NCBI GenBank assembly: GCA_937146645.1
Contig: CAKZRQ010000015.1
Location: 62,001 to 126,000 of the forward strand
Length of the DNA stretch: 64,000 bases
Direction of reading: 5' to 3'
Origin: an uncultured Cyclobacteriaceae bacterium
Lineage (GTDB): Bacteria > Bacteroidota > Bacteroidia > Cytophagales > Cyclobacteriaceae
Under the pieces are notes generated by a model. The model did no database searches and was not told the DNA's origin. It saw only the letters and a list, made by a program, of their open reading frames with translations. Positions 18,176-26,606 of this stretch are shown piece by piece. The position numbers and the translations under genes were made by a program. Each line of letters begins with the position of its first letter. The first letter of the stretch is position 1.

Positions 18176-20572
18176 ATGAGCACCACAAACCTACCTAAAG
18201 ATATTCTGCCATTTGAGCACGGAGAGATTCAAGGCTTTCTTGATTTCAATCCTCTCTATGAAAAATGGGATGAACTAGTAAAAGCTGATGGTAATGATTC
18301 TTTGTATTACAAAGATCTGAAGGAGCGCCTTCAGACTTTTCCAGATTTACTTAAATCTCCTGTCAATATGGATGATTTAAAGAATGACAGGAACCAATTG
18401 GGCTTTTCTCTTTTGATGAGTTCGCTTTTTCCCATGAGCGGCCAGGAAAAAACCAGAGTTTATGGTATTTCGGCTCCATTTGTATTTGATTCTGTCTATG
18501 CGACTGAAGCGTACAAGTCATACTTTATGAAACCGGATGGTACCATGAGGATCCCAGAAAATCTGGATCTCAAGCAGATGGCTACCACCAAACTGCTCCA
18601 TGTTTATTCCTTAATCCTAGAGCAAACTTACGGGATCAAATTGAACCCCATTCGACCTTTTATCTATAAGGCTGAATCGGAGGATGGTTTGGCTAAATTC
18701 TTTCAGATTACTATTAATACTGACTTTGTTAAAGTCGTACCTAAATCCAGTCTTCCAGAATATGATCCTGATTCTGAACTATGTACTAAGACTTCGTTGA
18801 ATCAGTTTGATCTTGAGCAGTGGATGAAGTGGTTACCGATTGAGAATTTTGAATTTCATGGATTCGCGATCATGGAAGCCCAGGATGTAACGCAGTCTCA
18901 GAGCATGGCGGTCCTGAATGAGGCACTTTTGAGGCAAGAAGAGATTGGTCCAAAAGAATTTATGTCCTTGGTAGACCAGTCTGTGAAGGGACTACTTGAT
19001 CGTCCTGATATCTATGTAGGTTTAGCATTCCTACAAAAAATTAATGGTAAGCTAATTTTATCTGTTAATAGACTGGCTCATAGTCATATTATTCGATTCC
19101 TATGTGAAACACTAGGTGAGGACAGCTTTGACAGTATTTCTGAGTTCATATCTAAAATTCAAGAACCAGTTTTCTTGAATGATCTTACGGGTGATAACCT
19201 GGAATATAAGTTATTGCGAGAGGTTGGGACAATGGGAATTCAAGAAGTGATACTTTATCCCTTGAAGCATAAGGGTAGGACCCTCGGGCTTTTGGAAGTT
19301 TGCTCACCTAGTAGGGAATCATTCGATCCTTCCATGATGAATTCTCTGGACTATCTTGCTCCATCTCTTTCCATGGGCTTGGATAGACAGGCAGAAGGAT
19401 TGGAGAAGAGAATTGACACCATTATCAAAAGAAACTTTACCGCTATTCATCCAGTAGTGGGCTGGAAGTTTGAGGATATTGCACTTGATTATGCGTTGAG
19501 TCAAGACAAAGGAGAGACTCCTGAAATTAAACCAATTGTATTCAAGGATGTCTATCCACTGTATGCAGCTGTTGATATTAGGAATTCTTCCACAGAAAGA
19601 AATAGAGCTATCCAGGATGATATTCTGGCTCAGCTAGAGCTTGGAAAATCTATTCTTGAAAAGGCTAAGGAATTAGTCTTCTTACCGCTTTTAGACCGAC
19701 TAATAGAAAAGGCAGAGACCTTTATGGAGCGGATCAATCTGATTATGGTTAGCGATGAAGAGGTTAAGGTTACTTCCTTCTTCAGTCAGGAGCTTGAGCC
19801 TACTTTTAGGCACTTGGCAGATTTAAATAAAGACTTGAAGAAACCCGTAGATGATTACTTCAATAAAATTGATCCTACCTTAAATGTAATCAGTACCTCA
19901 AGGACAAAATTCGAAAAGAGTCTAGAATACATAAGTAATTCTGTAACCAGATACCTGGAAACTCAGGAGGAGACGATCCAGAAAGTATTTCCCCATTATT
20001 TTGAAAAATTCAAGACGGATGGTGTGGAGTACAACATGTACATTGGGCAGTCTTTGGTGAATAAGCAGAAATTTGATCCGCTTTACCTGAAAAATCTTAG
20101 GTTGTGGCAAATCCAATCTATGATTGATATCATTCACTTGATGGAGTCTGAGAAAGAGAATCTTGAGGTAGATCTGGACACTACTCAGCTGATTTTATCA
20201 CATAGCTCGCCAATTTCAATAAGTTTTAGACTTGATGAGAGGAAATTCGATGTGGAGGGAGCTTATAACATTCGATATGAGGTCATCAAGAAGAGGATTG
20301 ATAAGGCAAGAATTCTAAAGACAGGTGAGAGATTGACTCAGCCAAGAAAGATTGCGATTGTCTATTCCCATTCAAAGGAGGCTGCCGAATATTTAGACTA
20401 TATCAGCTACTTCCAGCACAAGGGACTTTTAGCTCCTGAAATTGAAGAGGTGGAATTAGAAGAGATGCAAGGTGTATATGGCTTAAAAGCTCTTCGTGTA
20501 AGCGTAATGCCTGAAGAGAAGAAATCTTCAAAAAAGAAATCAAAAGCTATATCCGACAGAAAAGAAGGGTAG
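18176..20572 (+). CDS. GAF-domain protein of unknown function
   Basis: 798 residues, no signal peptide, no membrane segment. A GAF-like domain is suggested at about 260-405: VDQSVKGLLDRPDIYVGLAFL... PVFLNDLTGDN... EVILYPLKHKGRTLGLLEVCSP. After it come YPLYAAVDIRNSS, reminiscent of the start of a nucleotide-cyclase-like or regulatory fold but without catalytic residues I can defend, and a long helical part (about 490-680). The C-terminus ends in a Lys/Ser-rich tail (KKSSKKKSK). Cytosolic sensor role is an inference. The last 33 bp overlap, tail to tail, the convergent phosphatase-barrel gene. Confidence 0.7.
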   Translation: MSTTNLPKDILPFEHGEIQGFLDFNPLYEKWDELVKADGNDSLYYKDLKERLQTFPDLLKSPVNMDDLKNDRNQLGFSLLMSSLFPMSGQEKTRVYGISAPFVFDSVYATEAYKSYFMKPDGTMRIPENLDLKQMATTKLLHVYSLILEQTYGIKLNPIRPFIYKAESEDGLAKFFQITINTDFVKVVPKSSLPEYDPDSELCTKTSLNQFDLEQWMKWLPIENFEFHGFAIMEAQDVTQSQSMAVLNEALLRQEEIGPKEFMSLVDQSVKGLLDRPDIYVGLAFLQKINGKLILSVNRLAHSHIIRFLCETLGEDSFDSISEFISKIQEPVFLNDLTGDNLEYKLLREVGTMGIQEVILYPLKHKGRTLGLLEVCSPSRESFDPSMMNSLDYLAPSLSMGLDRQAEGLEKRIDTIIKRNFTAIHPVVGWKFEDIALDYALSQDKGETPEIKPIVFKDVYPLYAAVDIRNSSTERNRAIQDDILAQLELGKSILEKAKELVFLPLLDRLIEKAETFMERINLIMVSDEEVKVTSFFSQELEPTFRHLADLNKDLKKPVDDYFNKIDPTLNVISTSRTKFEKSLEYISNSVTRYLETQEETIQKVFPHYFEKFKTDGVEYNMYIGQSLVNKQKFDPLYLKNLRLWQIQSMIDIIHLMESEKENLEVDLDTTQLILSHSSPISISFRLDERKFDVEGAYNIRYEVIKKRIDKARILKTGERLTQPRKIAIVYSHSKEAAEYLDYISYFQHKGLLAPEIEEVELEEMQGVYGLKALRVSVMPEEKKSSKKKSKAISDRKEG

Positions 20573-23500
20573 GGATTCCTCGTCATTGAAGCCAAAGGAG
20601 AAAGTACCAACAATCTGATTTAGTGGAGAAATCCAAACTCCAAAGCCTAAGGTAGAGTGCCAGGAGTCGGAGTCTTCGCCTTCCAGCCAAACTCTTCCAA
20701 TGTCATGGAATCCGATTACTCCGATCGTAGCAGGAAGAACAAAGGTTCTCAGATTTAATAACTGAAGTCTGAACTCGGTATTGTTGTAGAAAACGGCATC
20801 CCCATTAAATCTATACCGTCTGAAGCTTCTGAGGTTATTTACACCTCCCAAAATCTGGCCTTGAAAAAATTCATAATCCCCCCAGTTTTTACCACCACCA
20901 AATCGGGTAGCCCAAACCATTTTGGAGGCGTATTTAAAAGACCAATAAAGTGCTAATTCTGCTTCCATTCTTGTGAAATTGCCGGAAGCACTATTTAGTC
21001 CCCAAAGCCTCTTCCACTGATTTCGAAAATAGAAACCTCTGGTCGGAGTTCTGGAATTGTTTCGTTTATCAAATTCGAATGTTCCTGAAATTCCAGTATA
21101 GAACTTTGACTTATCTAATTCCTCCTGATCTAATCCACTTTCCGGAGAAGTGATAAATCGGTCAATATTGTCTTCAGGGTCGAATCTGAATGTCTGATAG
21201 TGGGGACCAACAGTAAAGGTGCCTGATTCGGTAATTTTCTTTTGTAAACCTGCTGACAGCTCATACCAATTGAATCTTGACCTATAATAGCTTATTTCAC
21301 GCTCATCAATATCATAGGTAGTTTCATTCCCTTGCCCAAAGAAATTGAAGACATAATTCGGAGTACGAACATCTGCATCCCATACCAAATCCCAATTTCC
21401 AACTAGATCGACTGCATGTCCATCATAATAAATATTGAATGCATTGGTCTTGAAAGCGTAATTAGCCTTGAAGCTTTGACGGATGCCATACGGTTCCTTT
21501 TTGAATTTCTGCTTTTCCCAGAGAACTCCTGCACCCAGGAATATCCCGTCATCCTGATTGTATTCAAAAGACAATAGGGGTTGAACCTTGTCATACTTGA
21601 ATTCCTTACGGTTGTACTCAAGATAGTCTAGGCTAGGAGCGATCTTGGTTCTTGAGGAACGGGCAAGCCCTTCAATGGGAGGAGCTTTTCGATCCTTATA
21701 GACCAGAGTATTGTCATTCCAGACTCTTGCATCATCATTAAATTCGTTGGTGCCAGCACCAGGAATAATTCTAACCTTTATACTTCCTGGCCCTTTTCCG
21801 GTGAAATGATACTTGTCATCTCCATCCAGACCATAAACTCTAATCTCCTCAGTCTCTTTAGGATTGAATGTTCTATCATATAAGATGCCATCCTCTTCTC
21901 CCTCTTTATTTATTTTTATGGTCTTAACTTGAATTCTCCCATCATCAAAATGATGAATTTCAAAGAGTTCATTCTTTTTACTCCCCACCACATTCACATC
22001 CGTCGCAAGGAAGGCATAATACTCAAGTGCCTTTTCTTTTAACCAAGATCGCCTAACCTTTAGTTTGTCTTCAATAGTAGCTGCATCTTTATCCCTTATT
22101 TCTTCTGGCCACTCCTCAAAGGCTTTCTGAATCACCTCATCATCTATCTTCCCGATGAGCAGATCGATTTCACTTTCCCAATCTTCTCTACTTAATTCTG
22201 TCAAGAAACTTCTATCAAAGTATCTACCATTAAACATGAATCCATTCACGTTTTTCAATTCATAGTCAAAGCCCTGGAATTTAGGGTTGAGCCAGGGTCG
22301 ACTGGCTATTTTTGGGAAGACACCTTCATTGACAAAAAATGCTTGATCACGATCTCGAGGCATTGGAATAAACACCCAATCTTTACCGTCTTTGGTTCCA
22401 ACCCATCTCCACTGATCGTCATGTCGGTCCCAATCAGCTATCCATAAGTCGAAGAGCCTTGCTTTTAGGACTTCTTTTTGGTTCACCCGATTATCATTGT
22501 CCTTGTAGAGTTGCTTCAGCATTTTATCCGTACTGAAAAAGCGGAAATCCTCAATATCCTCTCTGGCAATTTGCCTCTCTTCGAAAAGAAAGAGTTGGTT
22601 TGAAAAATCTTTCCTGTAAACCCCTAAAAGTGGATCATCAGGCAAATAAACAATGGAAGGATTTGTATGGATTACGCCTACCTCGTCCGCAAGGTTTGCG
22701 ACAGCAATCGCCGAGTAGGGATGGGATGATGAAATTTGATCTTGAACGACTTCCTTTGCGATGGTTTTTCTTAAAAAAGGGGGGAGTGCATTTTCGGGAT
22801 ATTTATTGACGGATCGTAACACAAATTCATTGCCTTCAGGATCAGAAAGCCTGAGCGATCTGGTCTGCATACCACCTCCACGCTTAATGATTTTAAGCCC
22901 ACCTTTTTCTTCTGCCAGATCAAGCACGGGAAAGTCTGATTCTATAGCCCATGTTTCCCGATAGTTTGTTCCTAGAAAAAATTGATGTCCTTTTCCAGCT
23001 AAATATTGCTCTGAAATTGCTCTGTTCACGGAGCTGGGTAAATCTCTCTCAAAAAGCTCTAAATCTTCCTCGTCGCTTGCGTAGGGAACCACTAGCGTAC
23101 TACTGTACAATTCTTCATCACCCGAATCATTATAAAATGAAAGCTCCACACTGTGATCCTCGAAGAAATCCAAAACTGCAAATCCCTGAGATGGGTAAGT
23201 AAACTCAGCTGGATTTTTCTTTTTGATATGAGTAGACTTTGCACCAGCTCCACTTACGATATAATGGTTGCCTCTATCTTTAGTGTAAAATAGCCCATGC
23301 TCATGACCAGATACCTGAATTACATTTGGGTGTGTTGTAAAAAGACCATCCAAAGCCTGTATCATTGCCTCATATTTGGGATGTGGTATATCCTGAATGT
23401 CTCCAAAAACTGTTCTGTAGGTTGGGTAGATAGAACCTATTATGGGTAAGGGGATATAGAGGTTCTTTTTTACAGCCGTTAATGGAAATACATGATCCTT

Positions 23501-24175
23501 AAAAGTGAAGGCTCCATTATGCGGTCCGTAGGACCTCATAGGGTGGTGCATGGCGAAGATGATGGTCTTATCCTTATTATCTGCCAATAGGTAGCTAATT
23601 GATGAGAGAATTTCCTCTTCAGACTTAAACTCGCAATCTGATTCCGCACCAGGTTTATCGCCACTATGCAGCCACCATTGACTATCGAAGAAGATTAATA
23701 ATGTTTCTTCATCCAATTCAAAAGTTAGAGGGCCAGGACAACCATCTCCAGGAACGAATTGGATGTTTTTTTCCGGATAATTGTCTTCAATAAATTCTTC
23801 CATCCTAAGAACAGCATCCCATCCTCCGGATTTTCCTTTTTCCCAATCATGGTTACCTGGTAACATCCAAAGCTCACCAGAGATCAAATCTGCCAGACTC
23901 AGTTGTCGATTTAGGATAGCCTCCGCTTCAGACCGAGTTTCTTGCTCCGGAAGAGGAAGACCAAGGGGATAGATGTTATCTCCCAAATAAATTAGATGAG
24001 AATTCTGCCCAGGGTTTTTCTGTATCATCTTTTCTACCCCGTCGACCACCGGGTGGCTTCCATTTTCAAATTCACCTGCATCTCCGATCAGATATAATCT
24101 AAACTTAAGTGGAGTTTCCTGGGAGAATGAATTGAAGGAGATGAAGAAAAGAAAAAAGTAAACTAGGCTTTTCAT
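20540..24175 (-). CDS. Metallophosphatase / kinase-like / outer-membrane beta-barrel fusion protein
   Basis: 1211 residues. Signal peptide 1-19 (ends SFNSFSQ). Residues about 25-345 are a calcineurin-like phosphoesterase: LIGDAGE, GDNIYP (65-70), GNHDW (107-111), MHHP and GHEHG (290-294). About 410-720 is a separate domain whose spacing recalls atypical kinases of the CotH/FAM20/HipA kind: an N-lobe-like block with EFVLRSVNKYP (Lys458), a catalytic-loop-like ADWDRHDDQW (580-589) and IPMPRDRDQAF (603-613). A VYGLDGDDKY segment (780-789) follows. About 845-1211 is an Omp85/surface-antigen-type barrel ending in Phe (FFSVGYSF). The first two parts should face the periplasm or surface. Its start overlaps the upstream phytase-like gene by 4 bp. 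The kinase comparison is my inference. Confidence 0.82.
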   Translation of the reverse strand: MKSLVYFFLFFISFNSFSQETPLKFRLYLIGDAGEFENGSHPVVDGVEKMIQKNPGQNSHLIYLGDNIYPLGLPLPEQETRSEAEAILNRQLSLADLISGELWMLPGNHDWEKGKSGGWDAVLRMEEFIEDNYPEKNIQFVPGDGCPGPLTFELDEETLLIFFDSQWWLHSGDKPGAESDCEFKSEEEILSSISYLLADNKDKTIIFAMHHPMRSYGPHNGAFTFKDHVFPLTAVKKNLYIPLPIIGSIYPTYRTVFGDIQDIPHPKYEAMIQALDGLFTTHPNVIQVSGHEHGLFYTKDRGNHYIVSGAGAKSTHIKKKNPAEFTYPSQGFAVLDFFEDHSVELSFYNDSGDEELYSSTLVVPYASDEEDLELFERDLPSSVNRAISEQYLAGKGHQFFLGTNYRETWAIESDFPVLDLAEEKGGLKIIKRGGGMQTRSLRLSDPEGNEFVLRSVNKYPENALPPFLRKTIAKEVVQDQISSSHPYSAIAVANLADEVGVIHTNPSIVYLPDDPLLGVYRKDFSNQLFLFEERQIAREDIEDFRFFSTDKMLKQLYKDNDNRVNQKEVLKARLFDLWIADWDRHDDQWRWVGTKDGKDWVFIPMPRDRDQAFFVNEGVFPKIASRPWLNPKFQGFDYELKNVNGFMFNGRYFDRSFLTELSREDWESEIDLLIGKIDDEVIQKAFEEWPEEIRDKDAATIEDKLKVRRSWLKEKALEYYAFLATDVNVVGSKKNELFEIHHFDDGRIQVKTIKINKEGEEDGILYDRTFNPKETEEIRVYGLDGDDKYHFTGKGPGSIKVRIIPGAGTNEFNDDARVWNDNTLVYKDRKAPPIEGLARSSRTKIAPSLDYLEYNRKEFKYDKVQPLLSFEYNQDDGIFLGAGVLWEKQKFKKEPYGIRQSFKANYAFKTNAFNIYYDGHAVDLVGNWDLVWDADVRTPNYVFNFFGQGNETTYDIDEREISYYRSRFNWYELSAGLQKKITESGTFTVGPHYQTFRFDPEDNIDRFITSPESGLDQEELDKSKFYTGISGTFEFDKRNNSRTPTRGFYFRNQWKRLWGLNSASGNFTRMEAELALYWSFKYASKMVWATRFGGGKNWGDYEFFQGQILGGVNNLRSFRRYRFNGDAVFYNNTEFRLQLLNLRTFVLPATIGVIGFHDIGRVWLEGEDSDSWHSTLGFGVWISPLNQIVGTFSFGFNDEESLPFFSVGYSF

Positions 24176-25023
24176 TGACTGAAATCGAATATCAATAGAT
24201 TCGGTGTACCTCCTCTAGCTTCATTTGAGAAATAAAGGTTCCCTTTTGGGTCAAAAGTTATTCCTTCAGGTTGCTTGAAAAGATCTTTATCCAAATGGTA
24301 AACGTCTTTAAGATTCCAATCCAAATCCATGATTAGAAGCCAATGTCCTGCAGAGGAAACAACATATATTTCATCTCGAAATGGATGCTTTGCTGCCGCA
24401 GATGGTTTCATCTGGTACTTTTTTTCTTCGTCCCCTGATGGCAAAGCCCTTAATTGTTTTCTTTTAAGCTCTTTGGAGCGGTTTGTTTGAAACTCCTTTC
24501 GATCTAAAGAAAAAGGAATTGCCGAGGTCTTTTTTGGACCCTCATCCCAACTACAATCTTTACAAAGTATCCATATGTCGTTTTCATTCGGGTCATAGAA
24601 CAGTGACTCAAAATCACGCTTTTCTTTTATTGGGAATGAATAATCTTCAGTTTCCTGATTTTCCTCGAAAGGATTCTTCACTTCATAAAGTTTTCCGTTG
24701 CTTTCCAGAACCCATGCCACTCCGTCGATGACCATGAGATCCTCGATATCCTTGTTTTTAGCAAATTTTGAATCCTTGGTAACCTTACCACTTTCTATGT
24801 CCAATTTGAAAATAGAAGAGGACTCATCTTCAATGGCCCAAAGTTCATTTTCACCAACCCATTCCAAACCAGAAACCTCTTCCATCCGCATAGAAAGCTT
24901 CACCTTTTCCATCCTCTCATAAGAATATCCCGCCGGTAATTCTCCTTCGAAAGTTTGTTCATTACTCGGAATACAATCGCTTAAGGCTAAAAGGACTAGG
25001 ATTAAAATTTTACTTAGGTTCAT
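24172..25023 (-). CDS. SdiA-regulated/phytase-like beta-propeller protein, probable lipoprotein
   Basis: About 283 residues from the ATG at 25023, preferred over an in-frame TTG at 25065 because it begins the hydrophobic signal MNLSKILILVLLALSDC. The Cys at the end suggests a lipoprotein, though Asp before it is unusual for a lipobox. Repeats such as EEVSGLEWVGENELWAIEDES, DIEDLMVIDGVAWVLE, RDFESLFYDPNENDIWILCKD and QPEGITFDPKGNLYFSNEA are typical of SdiA-regulated / esterase-like-phytase propellers. It overlaps the phosphatase fusion by 4 bp (ATGA), which argues for a joint role in handling phosphorylated substrates at the envelope (inference). Confidence 0.8.
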   Translation of the reverse strand: MNLSKILILVLLALSDCIPSNEQTFEGELPAGYSYERMEKVKLSMRMEEVSGLEWVGENELWAIEDESSSIFKLDIESGKVTKDSKFAKNKDIEDLMVIDGVAWVLESNGKLYEVKNPFEENQETEDYSFPIKEKRDFESLFYDPNENDIWILCKDCSWDEGPKKTSAIPFSLDRKEFQTNRSKELKRKQLRALPSGDEEKKYQMKPSAAAKHPFRDEIYVVSSAGHWLLIMDLDWNLKDVYHLDKDLFKQPEGITFDPKGNLYFSNEARGGTPNLLIFDFSQ

Positions 25024-25196
25024 TAAGAGTGCGCGAGAAAAGTTATCTTCCTTTTCAATATGCAAAAAAATCCCTTAGGCAGGGGTTTTTAGATTCTGAA
25101 TTATAAAGGAAGCACAGATGTTCAATACCTTACAGCCAATGTCGTGTCTTTTTTTAAAATAGGAATGCGATAGTAAAACAGCACAAATTTGATCGA

Positions 25197-25790
25197 ATGA
25201 GTACCGAGGACCCAATTGTTAAGGATAAAACTAAAGATCCTGAAAAGAAGAAGAAGTTGAATCGTGGAGTAGAAACTATGTTCCGCACAACTTCAAAGAA
25301 TCATATGGATTTATCTTCCATCGCAGATAACAAAGCCAACATCATGATTTCTGTGAATTCTATCATCATTTCTATTCTGGTGACTGTGCTTTTTAGAAAG
25401 TTGGAGGATTTTCCTGTTTTCACGATTCCGGCGATTCTATTGATTATGACTTCGCTCGGAGCTATGGTTTTCGCCATTTTGGCCACCAGGCCAAAGGTCA
25501 CAAAAGGTATGATTACTAAAGATGATATCCGACAAAAGAAGGGGAATCTCCTTTACTTTGGGAATTTCCATGATATGTCACTGGAGGATTATGCCGAAGG
25601 AATGAAGTCCATGATTTATGATGATGAATATCTGTATGGAAGTATGATTCGGGATATTTATTTCCTCGGTAAGGTATTAGCCCGTAAATACAGCTTGCTT
25701 CGTAAGAGCTATAGCATATTTATGTTTGGATTTGTGATCTCTGTTATCGCTTTTGTGGTAGCATCGTTTCTTATTGGCTATGAAGTATAG
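25197..25790 (+). CDS. Pycsar-effector-type transmembrane protein (DUF5706/PycTM-like), stand-alone
   Basis: 197 residues. After a Lys-rich N-terminus comes TMFRTTSKNHMDLSSIADNKANIMISVNSIIISILV, the hallmark of the PycTM/DUF5706 family: a polar helix with the xADxKANIMIS motif running into the first membrane segment. A second helix (about 78-97) and a third C-terminal helix (about 172-193) follow, with the charged middle part including GNLLYFGNFHDMSLEDY. In Pycsar defence such proteins open the membrane on binding cCMP or cUMP. Here no cyclase gene and no fused HD domain is next to it, so a defence role is unproven. Confidence 0.82.
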   Translation: MSTEDPIVKDKTKDPEKKKKLNRGVETMFRTTSKNHMDLSSIADNKANIMISVNSIIISILVTVLFRKLEDFPVFTIPAILLIMTSLGAMVFAILATRPKVTKGMITKDDIRQKKGNLLYFGNFHDMSLEDYAEGMKSMIYDDEYLYGSMIRDIYFLGKVLARKYSLLRKSYSIFMFGFVISVIAFVVASFLIGYEV

Positions 25791-25903
25791 CTAAAGACAT
25801 TTCGATTGAAATAGTCTTTTTTAATGGTTCATGGTTACCGCTTACCGTAGTCGTGATAGTTTCGTGAAGTTTAGACCTTAATTTCCCATCTTATAAATCT
25901 CAT

Positions 25904-26602
25904 ATGAAAAAGGTTTTGGTCATCGAAGATGATCTCGATATAAGTGAACTGATCAGAATTCACCTTTCTGATCTAGACTATCAGGTGAAGGTTAAGAACA
26001 ATGGGCGCGAAGGCTTTGAAGTGGCAAATTCCCAGGAGTTCGAGCTTATAGTCATGGACATCATGCTTCCTGAAATGGATGGAGTTTCCATTTGCCAGAG
26101 GCTCAGAGCACTAGATAATTACACACCTATCTTAATGCTCACTGCAAAATCAGAGGAGATAGACAAGATTATCGGATTAGAATCAGGTGCAGATGATTAT
26201 TTGACCAAGCCCTTTAAAATCCGAGAATTCATCGCAAGGGTAAAGGCGATAATGCGCCGTCAGGATGTTTATAAGGCTTCCGCTCAGGCGAAATCCAAGA
26301 ACCTTCAATTTGATGAGCTTGAAGTCAGTGAAGCTCTGAGAAAGGTTTTGCTAGATGGAAAAAGGGTGGAGCTCACACCTAAAGAATTTGATTTACTTCT
26401 TTTGATGGCAAAGAATCCGGGAAGAAGTTATTCGAGAGCGGAACTCCTGGAACTAATCTGGGGGTATGATTTCAGCGGATATGAGCACACGGTGAATGCT
26501 CACATCAATCGATTAAGATCTAAAATAGAAGATGATCCAAACCATCCCAAGTTCATTCTGACCACCTGGGGAGTGGGTTATCGCTTCAACGACGAAATTT
26601 AA
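25904..26602 (+). CDS. OmpR/PhoB-family response regulator
   Basis: 232 residues. Receiver domain with acidic pair Asp9/Asp10, phospho-acceptor Asp52 (VMDIMLP), the conserved Thr in MLTAKS and Lys in LTKPF. The winged-helix DNA-binding domain (about 135-230) contains LTPKEFDLLLLMAKNPGRSYSRAELLELIWG and TVNAHINRLRSKIE, ending with TTWGVGYRF. The partner kinase starts 4 bp downstream, so they form a cognate pair. The target genes are not evident. Confidence 0.95.
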   Translation: MKKVLVIEDDLDISELIRIHLSDLDYQVKVKNNGREGFEVANSQEFELIVMDIMLPEMDGVSICQRLRALDNYTPILMLTAKSEEIDKIIGLESGADDYLTKPFKIREFIARVKAIMRRQDVYKASAQAKSKNLQFDELEVSEALRKVLLDGKRVELTPKEFDLLLLMAKNPGRSYSRAELLELIWGYDFSGYEHTVNAHINRLRSKIEDDPNHPKFILTTWGVGYRFNDEI

Positions 26603-26606
26603 TGCT

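Noticed and set aside
25197..25790. Complete Pycsar defence system
   Set aside because: No nucleotide cyclase gene is found next to the PycTM-type protein, so only the effector-like half is supported.
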